Below, one piece after another: positions 15,250 to 24,200 of a stretch of 25,821 nucleotides of DNA. The stretch is from CAYRGQ01 sp964423925 (GTDB lineage: Bacteria > Bacteroidota > Bacteroidia > Sphingobacteriales > Sphingobacteriaceae), in contig CAYRGQ010000039.1 in the NCBI GenBank assembly GCA_964423925.1, positions 1-25,821 of the forward strand, written 5' to 3'. Under the pieces are notes generated by a model. The model did no database searches and was not told the DNA's origin. It saw nothing but the letters and a program-made list of their open reading frames with translations. The position numbers and the translations under genes were made by a program. Position 1 is the first letter of the stretch. Every line of letters starts with the position of its first letter.

Positions 15250-15702
15250 ATGAAACAAAAAACGATGTATGCGACCGTGTTGCTCGGGAGCGCCGTGTTG
15301 TTTGCGGGATGCGCAAATACGGGCGATGGCAATACTGCCTCAACCGATAGCAGCAACAGACAGGAAGTCGTGGTGGATGACCATCACGCTGCGAACGCAC
15401 TCGACTACTACGGCACCTACGTAGGGCAGCTTCCTTGTGCCGAATGTGAGGATGAAGGCGTTAATGCCGATGTGGTAATCAATGCGGATAGTACGTTCCG
15501 ATATACACGTTTCTTGGCGGGTGAAGGTGCGGAGCCAACTGTCGTGACGGGTCGGTGGACAATCGACCGAAATACCATTACCCTAAGCGAAGCAAACGTC
15601 ACCTTCCATGTGGCGGAAAATCGGTTGATTCCCATAGGTGACGACGGGCATCGTTTTACTGGCGAACGGGAAGAACGCTTTTCCTTGCATATGCAGCAGT
15701 AG
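15250..15702 (+). CDS. NlpE-like lipoprotein with CxxC
   Basis: This 150-residue lipoprotein has a signal peptide ending LFAGC with Cys21 as the lipidation site, followed by a Ser/Thr/Asp-rich linker to about residue 50. The rest resembles the N-terminal domain of NlpE (copper resistance and surface-sensing lipoprotein of E. coli): YYGTYVGQLPCAECEDEG with Cys63 and Cys66, VVINADSTFRYTRF, then GRWTIDRNTITL. It lacks the NlpE C-terminal OB domain, as do most Bacteroidota homologues. The acidic cluster DDHH at residues 43-46 might bind metal, but this is speculation. It is cotranscribed with the TPR gene and ends at a terminator. Confidence 0.82.
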   Translation: MKQKTMYATVLLGSAVLFAGCANTGDGNTASTDSSNRQEVVVDDHHAANALDYYGTYVGQLPCAECEDEGVNADVVINADSTFRYTRFLAGEGAEPTVVTGRWTIDRNTITLSEANVTFHVAENRLIPIGDDGHRFTGEREERFSLHMQQ

Positions 15703-15732
15703 ACTGAACGCACGGGGTGTACCAAATAAGAA

Positions 15733-15764
15733 GGAAGCTGTCGTTTATGACAGCTCCCTTTTTT
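15733..15764 (+). terminator. Terminator after the NlpE-like gene
   Basis: A hairpin (15733-15742 with 15749-15758, nine of ten pairs) is followed by six T's. It lies 30 bases after the stop and separates this operon from the convergent permease gene. Confidence 0.85.
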
Positions 15765-15791
15765 ATGATATCCTGTTTCACTGACGGGGCT

Positions 15792-17297
15792 TTATCCCGC
15801 TTCAGGGGTATTTCCTTCGCTTTCGCCTGCTTCTCGAATGGCCTTACGAACTTTGCTGTGTCGTTTGCTATAGGCAAAGTAAATCACGGTGCCGAGGAGC
15901 ATCCATGCAGCGAGGCGTTCCCAACTTTCCAAGGGCAATGAAGCCATCATGGCGATACATACGATGATACCAAGGATCGGGATCAACGGCACCAGTGGCG
16001 TACGGAAGGGGCGATGGGCATCGGGGTTGGTCTTGCGCAGCACGAGGATGCCTATACATACCAGTGTGAAGGCAAACAAGGTACCGATGCTAACCATGTG
16101 CCCCAGGTCAGCGACGGGTACGAATCCGGCAAAGATACTGATGAAGACCATGAATACCAGGTTGGTTTTCCATGGGGTTTGCTTGCTGGAGAGGTCGGAA
16201 AAGAACTTGGGCAGCAGGCCGTCGCGGCTCATGGTATAGAACACGCGGCTTTGGCCGAGCAACATCACGAGCATCACGGACGTATAGCCGGTCAGGATGG
16301 CGATAATCAACGCCGTGTTGAGGAAGGTATAACCCGTTTTGGCAAAGGCCGTCGCGACGGGTTTTGCGTCGCCCGCAAACACGGTGTAGTGCTCCAATCC
16401 GGTCAATACGTGCGAAAATAATACGTATAATATCGTACAGATGACCAGCGAACCGATGATGCCTATGGGCATGCCCTTCTGCGGGTTTTTGGCTTCCTGC
16501 GCGGCCGTACTGACGGCATCAAATCCGATGAAGGCAAAGAAGACGACGCCCGCGCCCCGCATGATGCCGCTGATACCATATTCGCCAAAATAGCCGCTGT
16601 TGAAGAAGTCGAAGAATCCGATCTGGCCCGATTTCAGCATCTCTTCACCTTCGTTCACTGGGATGAAAGGCATGTGGTTAGCAGGGTTGATGAAGCTCCA
16701 GCCCAACGCAATAAAGATAAGTACGACGGCCACCTTCACCACCACCAGGATATTGTTGACCAATGACGATTCCTGCGTGCCGCGCATCAGCAATAGGGAC
16801 AGCAGGCAGACAATGATAATAGCCGGCAAGTTGATGATGCCGCCTTCCCAGGGCCCGTGGATTAAGCTATGCGGCAGCTGGATGTTAAATTCCAGGAGTA
16901 ATTGGTTTAGGTATTGCGACCAACTGGAGGCCACGGTGGCGGCGCCCAGTGCATACTCGAGTACCAAGTCCCAGCCGATGATCCAGGCCATGAATTCGCC
17001 CATGGTGGCGTACGAGTACGTGTAGGCGCTACCTGCCACGGGAATCATGGCAGCGAATTCGGCGTAGCACAGGCCGGCAAAGGCACAGCCCAGTGCCGCC
17101 ACGATAAACGAAATTGTCACCGCCGGACCAGCGTTCTCGGCAGCGGCAATACCCGTGAGCGAAAATAGGCCTGCGCCCACGATAGCGCCAATCCCCAATG
17201 CTACCAGCCCCGTACTGCTCAAGGTGCGTTTTAGTGTGCCCTGACCACTTTGCCGGGCCTCCGCGACCAAACTGGCGATGGATTTTTTGTATAACAT
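15792..17297 (-). CDS. APC-family amino-acid permease (cationic amino-acid transporter type)
   Basis: This 501-residue inner-membrane transporter has about twelve to thirteen transmembrane segments. The first segment carries GIGAIVGAGLFSLTG, the substrate-binding unwound helix of the APC fold. It is followed by CYAEFAAMIPVAGSAYTYSY and GEFMAWIIGWDLVLEYALGA, which are hallmarks of the CAT/YfnA/GkApcT branch. Helix 6 has GVVFFAFIGFDAVSTAAQEAKNPQKG. The family moves amino acids with protons; substrate preference cannot be told here. The N-terminal 25 residues and the charged C-terminus are cytosolic. It has its own promoter (17351-17380) and appears monocistronic, converging on the NlpE operon. 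Confidence 0.93.
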   Translation of the reverse strand: MLYKKSIASLVAEARQSGQGTLKRTLSSTGLVALGIGAIVGAGLFSLTGIAAAENAGPAVTISFIVAALGCAFAGLCYAEFAAMIPVAGSAYTYSYATMGEFMAWIIGWDLVLEYALGAATVASSWSQYLNQLLLEFNIQLPHSLIHGPWEGGIINLPAIIIVCLLSLLLMRGTQESSLVNNILVVVKVAVVLIFIALGWSFINPANHMPFIPVNEGEEMLKSGQIGFFDFFNSGYFGEYGISGIMRGAGVVFFAFIGFDAVSTAAQEAKNPQKGMPIGIIGSLVICTILYVLFSHVLTGLEHYTVFAGDAKPVATAFAKTGYTFLNTALIIAILTGYTSVMLVMLLGQSRVFYTMSRDGLLPKFFSDLSSKQTPWKTNLVFMVFISIFAGFVPVADLGHMVSIGTLFAFTLVCIGILVLRKTNPDAHRPFRTPLVPLIPILGIIVCIAMMASLPLESWERLAAWMLLGTVIYFAYSKRHSKVRKAIREAGESEGNTPEAG

Positions 17298-17350
17298 ACG
17301 TACGTTGTTACGGTTTGGAATAATTAGTTGGTTAATCGTTTTATTGCTGT

Positions 17351-17380
17351 CAAACCTACAAATTTTTATTAGTAAACAAA
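17351..17380 (-). promoter_or_regulatory. Promoter of the amino-acid permease gene
   Basis: The minus strand reads TTTG (17377-17380), 18 bases, then TAGGTTTG (17351-17358), a perfect match to the Bacteroidota consensus. The transcript would begin near 17344, 47 bases before the start codon. Confidence 0.7.
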
Positions 17381-17413
17381 TAAAAAAATGCAGGGCGTAA
17401 ATGGCGCGGTAGC

Positions 17414-17490
17414 CCCCTTAGGGGATGCATTTTTTTGCGCGGGCGGAGCGAGATCCTGCTTGCAGGACGCACGAACACAGTAGTTTGTGC
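17414..17490. repeat. Three small stem-loops between permease and hppA
   Basis: CCCC-TTA-GGGG (about 17414-17424, followed by ATGCATTTTTTT on the plus strand), TCCTG/CAGGA (17454-17458 with 17463-17467) and GCACGAAC/GTTTGTGC (17469-17476 with 17483-17490, one G-T pair) lie in a row. They sit beyond the hppA terminator and upstream of the permease promoter. Their role is unknown; this could be a dispersed intergenic repeat. Confidence 0.4.
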
Positions 17491-17502
17491 GGAGTATCCA
17501 AC

Positions 17503-17532
17503 AAAAAAAGGAGACCCGCTAGGATCTCCTTT
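17503..17532 (-). terminator. Terminator of hppA
   Basis: On the minus strand an 11-bp stem (AAAGGAGATCC with GGGTCTCCTTT, one T-G pair) closes a TAGC loop and runs into a T stretch ending at 17503. It lies 26 bases after the hppA stop. Confidence 0.85.
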
Positions 17533-17558
17533 CCGTGCCGCGAGCGGCCTTTTGTATT

Positions 17559-19811
17559 TTAATTGTTATATGGTAACGTAGTTGATTCGTCCAACTCGGT
17601 CTGTGGCGCCTCGTAGGCGACCGTCACCGGTTCTGGCGCAGCATCCTTGACTTGCGCATGGCCACCCGTACCCACGCTAATGTGAGGCGCGATGATGAGC
17701 GATACGATCGACATCAGCTTAATGAGGATATTCATTGACGGGCCGGACGTGTCTTTGAACGGATCGCCCACGGTGTCGCCCGTTACCGAAGCCTTGTGTG
17801 CATCCGAGCCTTTGTATTCCATTTTTCCGTTGATTTCCACCCCGGCCTCGAAGGATTTCTTGGCGTTGTCCCACGCTCCGCCGGCGTTATTTTGGAACAT
17901 GCCGAGTAGCACGCCGGACACGGTGACGCCGGCCAGCAGGCCACCGAGGATTTCGGCGGATGACGTATGGTCAAATACACCCTTGAAGCCAAAACCTACG
18001 GCAATCGGAACGACAAGTGCGATTGCGCCAGGGAGAATCATCTCGCGGATGGAGGCCTGGGTCGAAATGGCGACGCATTTGTCGTACTCCGGTGTCGCTT
18101 TGTACTCCATGATGCCTGGGATTTCCCTAAACTGCCGGCGTACTTCTTCGACCATGGCCATGGCTGCACGCCCTACGGCCGCGATGGCAAGTGAAGAGAA
18201 AATAAACGGGATCATCGCCCCAACGAATAGGGCGCCTAATACCGGTGCTTTGTAAATGTTGATCGCGTCGATTCCCGCAATGCCAACAAACGCGGCAAAC
18301 AAGGCGAGCGCCGTTAGCGCCGCGGAAGCGATGGCAAAGCCCTTGCCCGTGGCGGCGGTGGTGTTTCCGACGGCATCCAGGATGTCCGTGCGCTGCCGCA
18401 CTTCCTTGGGCAGGCCACTCATTTCGGCAATACCGCCTGCGTTGTCAGCAATGGGACCGAAGGCGTCAATGGCTAACTGCATGGCGGTGGTAGCCATCAT
18501 GCCCGCCGCGGCAATCGCCACGCCGTACAGCCCGGCAAATGCGTAGGAGGTGATGATACCCGCTGCGAGAATGATGGTCGGTACGGCCGTTGATTCCATG
18601 CCCACGGATATGCCGCCGATGATGTTGGTTGCATGCCCCGTAGAGGACTGCTTCACGATTGACGATACCGGACGCTTGCCAATGGCTGTGTAGTATTCGG
18701 TGACGATACTCATGAGTGCGCCGACAATCAGTCCCACGACAATGGCCCAAAATACGTCCATCGACGTGAAGGCGACACCCCGCAATACCATTTCGTGCGC
18801 AGGCATAAGCCAATCCACGATGAAATAACAAGCGACGGCGGTCAAGACAATCGACGACCAGTTGCCGATGTTCAGTGCTTGCTGTACGTCGCCATCGTCG
18901 TTCTTAACCCGTACCAGTGCGGCCCCCACGATGGAGAATAGCAATCCGACACCTGCGATGAGCAAGGGGAGCAGGATGGGAGCGATGCCCCCAAAGTTAT
19001 CGGAAGAGGCGATTTCTCGACCCAATACCATGGTGGCGAGGATGGTGGCTACGTAGGATCCGAAGAGGTCAGCCCCCATGCCGGCCACGTCACCCACGTT
19101 GTCGCCTACGTTATCGGCAATGGTGGCGGGGTTGCGCACATCATCCTCGGGGATACCTGCCTCAACTTTTCCGACGAGATCAGCACCTACGTCGGCAGCT
19201 TTGGTGTAGATGCCGCCGCCAACACGCGCAAACAGCGCGATGGACTCGGCACCCAAGGAGAAACCCGCCAGCACCTCGATGGCTTTTTCCATTTCGATGC
19301 TGTTAACCGCCGCGCCCGTGCTCACCACGTACATTTGGTAAAACACGATAAACAGTGTGCCCATACCCAGTACGGCCAGACCGGCCACACCCAAGCCCAT
19401 CACCGTGCCTCCCGTGAAGGATACCTTAAGTGCCCGCGTCAGGCTCGTCCGCGCCGCTTCGGTCGTGCGCACGTTTGCCTTGGTGGCTACGTTCATGCCG
19501 ATGTAACCGGCCAGCGCAGAAGTGACGGCCCCAATTACGAACGAGATGGAAATGACCCAACTCGAAGTCTCCACGAGTGTGCCGGACCAGGCTAGCAATA
19601 GGGCGGCGATCACTACAAAATAGGAGAGTACCTTCCATTCGGCTCGCAAAAACGCCATGGCTCCCGTTGCGATGTGGCCCGCCAGCGATCTCATGTTGTC
19701 ATCGCCAGCTGCCTGTTTGGAAATCCAAGCAGATTTTACCATCATCACGATGATACCGACAAGTCCCATGGCCGGAATCAGGTAAATAAGGTTGTTTTGT
19801 AAAAATTCCAT
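17559..19811 (-). CDS. hppA: Membrane-bound proton/sodium-translocating pyrophosphatase, K+-dependent type
   Basis: This 750-residue integral membrane pump couples PPi hydrolysis to ion export. I start at MEFLQNNLIYLIPAMG (19811); the frame is open to 19874 but without homology. Substrate-binding motifs are intact: GGGIYTKAADVGADLVGKVE at about 198-217, EAGIPEDD, and DNVGDNVGD at about 233-241. GNTTAATGKG has Ala where K+-independent enzymes have Lys, so it should need K+. In the ion gate, Asp248 is present in ADLFGSY but the next position that carries Glu in sodium pumps (DLFE) is Gly251, and the plant-type Glu four residues later is Ala255. Instead Glu189 (LGAES) sits in the preceding helix. 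The EDDVRNPA motif has Val where Pro is usual. It is monocistronic with a good promoter and terminator. Confidence 0.96.
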   Translation of the reverse strand: MEFLQNNLIYLIPAMGLVGIIVMMVKSAWISKQAAGDDNMRSLAGHIATGAMAFLRAEWKVLSYFVVIAALLLAWSGTLVETSSWVISISFVIGAVTSALAGYIGMNVATKANVRTTEAARTSLTRALKVSFTGGTVMGLGVAGLAVLGMGTLFIVFYQMYVVSTGAAVNSIEMEKAIEVLAGFSLGAESIALFARVGGGIYTKAADVGADLVGKVEAGIPEDDVRNPATIADNVGDNVGDVAGMGADLFGSYVATILATMVLGREIASSDNFGGIAPILLPLLIAGVGLLFSIVGAALVRVKNDDGDVQQALNIGNWSSIVLTAVACYFIVDWLMPAHEMVLRGVAFTSMDVFWAIVVGLIVGALMSIVTEYYTAIGKRPVSSIVKQSSTGHATNIIGGISVGMESTAVPTIILAAGIITSYAFAGLYGVAIAAAGMMATTAMQLAIDAFGPIADNAGGIAEMSGLPKEVRQRTDILDAVGNTTAATGKGFAIASAALTALALFAAFVGIAGIDAINIYKAPVLGALFVGAMIPFIFSSLAIAAVGRAAMAMVEEVRRQFREIPGIMEYKATPEYDKCVAISTQASIREMILPGAIALVVPIAVGFGFKGVFDHTSSAEILGGLLAGVTVSGVLLGMFQNNAGGAWDNAKKSFEAGVEINGKMEYKGSDAHKASVTGDTVGDPFKDTSGPSMNILIKLMSIVSLIIAPHISVGTGGHAQVKDAAPEPVTVAYEAPQTELDESTTLPYNN

Positions 19812-19885
19812 TCTAATAATCGATATTTTGGTGATAATTGATTTTCGACCCGACCGTATTTGGTAAGCCGGCAAACGGGTGACGT

Positions 19886-19916
19886 CAAAAATAGCAGGGT
19901 TATTGTATAAATCAAA
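19886..19916 (-). promoter_or_regulatory. Promoter of hppA
   Basis: The minus strand reads TTTG (19913-19916), 19 bases, then TATTTTTG (19886-19893), a perfect consensus in an AT-rich setting. The transcript would start near 19879, about 70 bases before the ATG. Confidence 0.75.
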
Positions 19917-20083
19917 TTAAATTGAGTTTTTAATTCATGAGCTGTTTTTGTAGTTTATATTCAAGCCGATAAGTATCTGTCAATAAGTTCGTAATAGCTC
20001 TGTATATACCTCCACTACGGCAGAATCCCAATAGGAGAGTGGATCCGTTGGGACCTGGCGTCCGATGTTTTTGCCGTGGGGAG

Positions 20084-20115
20084 TTGTAGTTTCGCCCGCA
20101 ATCTTCTTAAGTTTG
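20084..20115 (+). promoter_or_regulatory. Candidate promoter of the YceI-family gene
   Basis: TTG (20084-20086) and TAAGTTTG (20108-20115) are separated by 21 bases. The predicted start of transcription is about 80 bases before the ATG at 20203, which also argues against the longer upstream frame beginning at 20065. Confidence 0.55.
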
Positions 20116-20202
20116 CCGGGCAATAAAAGGCGTATCGCGGGTCAGACCGCACGCCCGATTTGCCGACGCATGTTACGCAGTAGACCCTTAGTTCGTTCAC
20201 GC

Positions 20203-20817
20203 ATGAAAAAACTGACACTATTTGCCCTGACGGGCATGATTTTCTGGATGATGGTTCAAACGACGCCCGCTGCCGCGCAGGCTGAGCATGCGCAGACCTA
20301 CACGCTGGATCCGGCGGCCTCCACGATTGGGTGGGAAGGACATAAATTCTTCGGAGGCAATCACACGGGTACGATTGACGTTCGCGATGGCCGCTTGCAG
20401 GTCGTCGATGGAAAACTAGTCGGCGGCCGCTTTACCATTGACATGAACAGCATACAGGTCACGGATTTAGAAGGGGAGACGGCGGCTAAGTTAGCGGCGC
20501 ACCTGAAAACCGACGACTTTTTCGACGTGCCCAACCACCCGGTTGCCACTTTTGAAATTAGCCGCGTGGAATACGGCGGTGCTAACCAAGCCGCTGTTGT
20601 AGGGGATCTCACACTGCGAGGTGTCAAACAGCAGCTCGTTTTCTTGGCTTCTATCGATGTGGAAGGCGGCACGTTGCAAGCCACCGCGAAGGGCGTGCGC
20701 GTAGACCGTACGGTGCACGATGCGAAATATGGTTCGATCCGATTCTTTAGCGACTTGGGACGGAAAATCGTTGGTGACGAGTTCACGTTGGATATCGCGA
20801 TTCAAGCTACGCGTTAA
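20203..20817 (+). CDS. YceI-family periplasmic lipid-binding protein
   Basis: This 204-residue protein has a Sec signal peptide (MKKLTLFALTGMIF and on to PAAAQA, cleavage near residue 25) and a single YceI domain. YceI proteins are lipocalin-like barrels that bind polyisoprenoids such as ubiquinone precursors in the periplasm. Visible family elements are YTLDPAASTIGWEGHKFFGG, HTGTIDVRDGRLQV, FTIDMNSIQV, LKTDDFFDVPNHPVATFEI, VVGDLTLRGVKQQLVF and a C-terminal FTLDIAIQA. The start was set at ATG 20203 because the upstream residues in frame are basic, lack homology and overlap the promoter. It is divergent from hppA and apparently monocistronic. Confidence 0.93.
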   Translation: MKKLTLFALTGMIFWMMVQTTPAAAQAEHAQTYTLDPAASTIGWEGHKFFGGNHTGTIDVRDGRLQVVDGKLVGGRFTIDMNSIQVTDLEGETAAKLAAHLKTDDFFDVPNHPVATFEISRVEYGGANQAAVVGDLTLRGVKQQLVFLASIDVEGGTLQATAKGVRVDRTVHDAKYGSIRFFSDLGRKIVGDEFTLDIAIQATR

Positions 20818-20864
20818 CGGGAAGCGGGGGGCGCGCCTGCGAGCCCATGGCGGTGTGGAGGGTG

Positions 20865-20889
20865 AAAAGTCCTACTCAGGGGTACTTTT
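20865..20889 (+). terminator. Weak terminator-like hairpin after the YceI gene
   Basis: AAAAGT and ACTTTT pair with a CC/GG extension around a short loop. The T-run is only four bases and lies inside the stem, so termination strength is doubtful. Confidence 0.3.
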
Positions 20890-21150
20890 CTGTCTGAGGG
20901 ACGTGTTGCAAACCGTTCCAGATGCAGTATTTGTAGCAACTTTTTATCCACAATTCACATTTTCTTTTCGATAATATTCTGCAATATAATCTAGGCTTTG
21001 TTGTTATATACGAAATAAACTTGCTGTTTTGTTGATAATATGCTAAAAAATGAAGTGTTGAAGGCCTGTCACAACGCTGGCGTTTACGGTCGGTTGGTTG
21101 GCTTAACGCTAACTTAACATTCTGGCTACCTAAAATTGGATATTGCTTGC

Positions 21151-21158
21151 TATTTTTG
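21151..21158 (+). promoter_or_regulatory. -7 element of the TonB-dependent receptor gene
   Basis: TATTTTTG is a perfect TAnnTTTG. No TTG is seen at 17-23 bases upstream. The transcript would begin near 21165, 55 bases before ATG 21220, which excludes the earlier in-frame TTG at 21136 as the start. Confidence 0.55.
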
Positions 21159-21219
21159 CGGCGTGAAATATCACCAACAAATAACAGTTCATCACAACTC
21201 AAATCACAACTCAATTCGT

Positions 21220-24200
21220 ATGAAGAAGTTTTTACTTTTGGTAGTGCTTTCCTTAACCGGGATAGCGTTCCTTCATGCCCAGGTTACGACGAGTAGCATG
21301 ACCGGATCGGTCGCGAATGTCGACGGGCAAAGCACGCCTGGTGCGACGGTTCGTGCTACGCACGTTCCCAGCGGTACGGTCTATACCGGATCGACCAACG
21401 ACCAAGGGCGTTTTAACCTCGCCAACATGCGGGTGGGCGGCCCTTACCGGGTGGAGATTACCTACGTGGGGCAGAGTCCTGTCGTTTATGAGGATATTTT
21501 CCTCCAATTGGGCGAGCCTTTTGTGCTGAATGCCTCATTGGGCGACACTGCCATAGGCTTGGAAGAAGTGTTCGTGACTGCGGGCCGGAGTACCAACACG
21601 GACAAGACCGGTACGTCGACCAACATATCAAGAGGACAAATCAATGCGTTGCCTTCCTTCAGTCGTAGTATTACTGACTTCACCCGTTTGACACCTCAGG
21701 CAAACGGAAACTCGTTTGCTGGGCGCGACGGTCGTTACAACAACGTTCAAATTGACGGAGCCAATTTTAACAACGGGTTCGGTCTAAATGACAATCCTCT
21801 TCCAGGCGGCGGCGGGCTTTCCATCGACGCTATCGAACAGATTCAGGTAAACATCGCACCTTATGATGTGCGTCAGGGTGGCTTTACGGGAGCAGGTATC
21901 AACGCGGTAACCCGTAGTGGTACAAACACCTTCCAGGGGTCAGTGTATCATTTTAATCAAAACGACCAACTGCAAGGGACCAAAATCAAAGGCGATTTGG
22001 TTGGTGGTGTGCAGCCGAGTTCGGAAAGAACTTGGGGTGTACGTGTCGGCGGTCCAATCGTCAAAGACAAATTGTTCTTCTTCGTAAACGCGGAGAAAAT
22101 CAACTTGGAAGGACCTGCTGCAGGCGCTGTAAACTTGTGGAGGGCGTCCGAGGATGGAACAGCAGATCCAAATGACAACATTACCCGTGTGCGCAGAAGC
22201 GATCTCGAGGCGGTTAAAAACCACTTGATTAATCAATGGGGGTATGATCCAGGTCGTTATGAGGGATATGCTGATGGCAAATCGTCCGTGATATCGTTGC
22301 TAGCCCGTATTGACTGGAACATCAGTGATAACCATAAATTGGCCGTTCGCGTTAACAGTACTGAGAACGAAATTCCCCGGTTGACTAACGGAACGTCTGG
22401 TGCGTATCCAAGAGCTGGTGGCGCGTTTTCACGTGTCTCCCAAAACGCGATGTCCTTTGAAAATTCGATGTATTTTGATGCTAACAACGTGTTCTCAACC
22501 ACGGTGGAGCTAAATAGTCGTCTAGGTAGCAATATTTCTAACCAGTTTCTAGCTACATATTCCAACATCCGGTCGGGACGTTCATCTAACAGCGCGGACT
22601 TCCCCTTTATCGATATCGGTGATGGACAGGGAACTGAAAGCACCTGGCAAAACTACATTTCTGCTGGCTACGAACTATTTACTTACAATAACGCCGTTGA
22701 AAATGATAACTACATCGTTACCAACAACGTTAATATCTCCGCAGGACGGCATGACATCTTGGTAGGCGCGAGCTTCGAGATGCAGCAGTTCAAGAACAAC
22801 TACATGCGTAATGGTACCTCTTACTATCGCTATGCATCAGTAGCAGATTTTCTTGCAACAGGTACTCCTAACGAACAGGCGCCCATCCAGTTTGCCCTTA
22901 CGTATCCCTACCCAGGACAGGAGCCTTGGGCGGTAGTCAACTATGCGTTGCCTTCCCTGTACATTCAGGACAAGATTTCGCTTAGCGACCGATTCACGTT
23001 GACAGCAGGCGTTCGTGCAGAACTGCCGATGTTCACCAATAATTTAGTCGCTAATAATGTCGTCGATCAATTGGACCTTTTGAACGTAAACGGAGAAGTT
23101 ACAAACTACGCGTCTGGCGAATGGCCTAAAACGCGCGTGATGCTTTCCCCACGTCTCGGGTTCCGTTGGAACGCGCTAGAGGACAACTCACTCATCGTCC
23201 GTGGTGGTACGGGTATTTTCGCTGGCCGGGTTCCGTTTGTTTGGCTGACCAATCAGCCGTCTAATACGGGTGCAATCCAAAACACTATCGAGCCAGGAAG
23301 CTATGCGGCGTCTGCCCCTTGGATTGGCGGCATTCGCTTTAATCCTAACAAGCTTCACTGGTTGGAGAATGTACCCGCTGGCGCTGAAGATGTCTTCATC
23401 ACAGGGCCGGGCGACGGTGTTCCCGGTAGCTTGGCGTTGGTTGACCCCAACTTTAAAATGCCTCAAATCTACCGCGCCAACATTGGTGCTGATAAGCGCA
23501 TTCCTAATACGCCGCTCACGGTTATTGCCGATGTTATGTACACCAAGGACTTGCAAGATGTTTATCAGTTGGGTGCCAACCGTAAACGTGCAACACAACA
23601 GATGTACGACGGGCGTGATTACTACGCAAGCGCGGCGGATTATACCTACAATAGTGCGTTGGGTGGGAATGCAGGGAGTGTCCTGTCAAACACGACGGAA
23701 GGGCATTCATTTAACGTCAGTGTAGGTGTTAACTTAGACAACTATTACGGTTTGAGTGGTGCGTTACATTATAGCCACACTACTGCTAAGACTACAACCG
23801 ATAACTCCGGTTCTAACGCTTCTTCAGCATGGGGTGCTACACCGCACATTGGTTCGCCAAACGATATCTTCCTTGCTTCTTCCATCAATGCCTTGCCACA
23901 CCGTGTGATGGGTCACTTGGCCTACGAGTTTGGTGGAGAGCGTTACGGCAAAACTACGGTATCGGTCTATTATTCGGGCTCGCACCAAGGTCGCTATTCC
24001 TTCACCTATAACGGTGACGTGAACGGAGACGCTATCGGTGGGGATCTGCTGTATATTCCCAACAATGCTTCCGAGATCAATTTCGTAGAGGCCGGCGGAT
24101 TTACAGTAGCTCAGCAGCGCGAAGCGTTTGATGAGTTGATGTCGAACGTGTCCTATCTGAATGACAACCGTGGCCGCATTGCTGATCGTAACGCTGTGTT

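Larger units (their letters stand above)
19812..20202. other. Gene-free divergent region between hppA and the YceI gene
   Basis: The stretch is AT-rich on the hppA side and holds one promoter in each direction. No RNA gene or other structure was recognised. Open frames here are extensions of the flanking genes without homology. Confidence 0.6.
20818..21219. other. Gene-free region between the YceI and TonB-receptor genes
   Basis: No frame is credible. The left part has a weak hairpin (AAAAGT 20865-20870 with ACTTTT 20884-20889) that may end the YceI transcript. The middle is AT-rich and unremarkable. The right part has the -7 box of the receptor gene at 21151-21158. Confidence 0.55.

Noticed and set aside
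17692..18255. Plus-strand open frame of 187 residues opposite hppA
   Set aside because: It is fully antisense to a conserved pyrophosphatase and has no recognisable domain.
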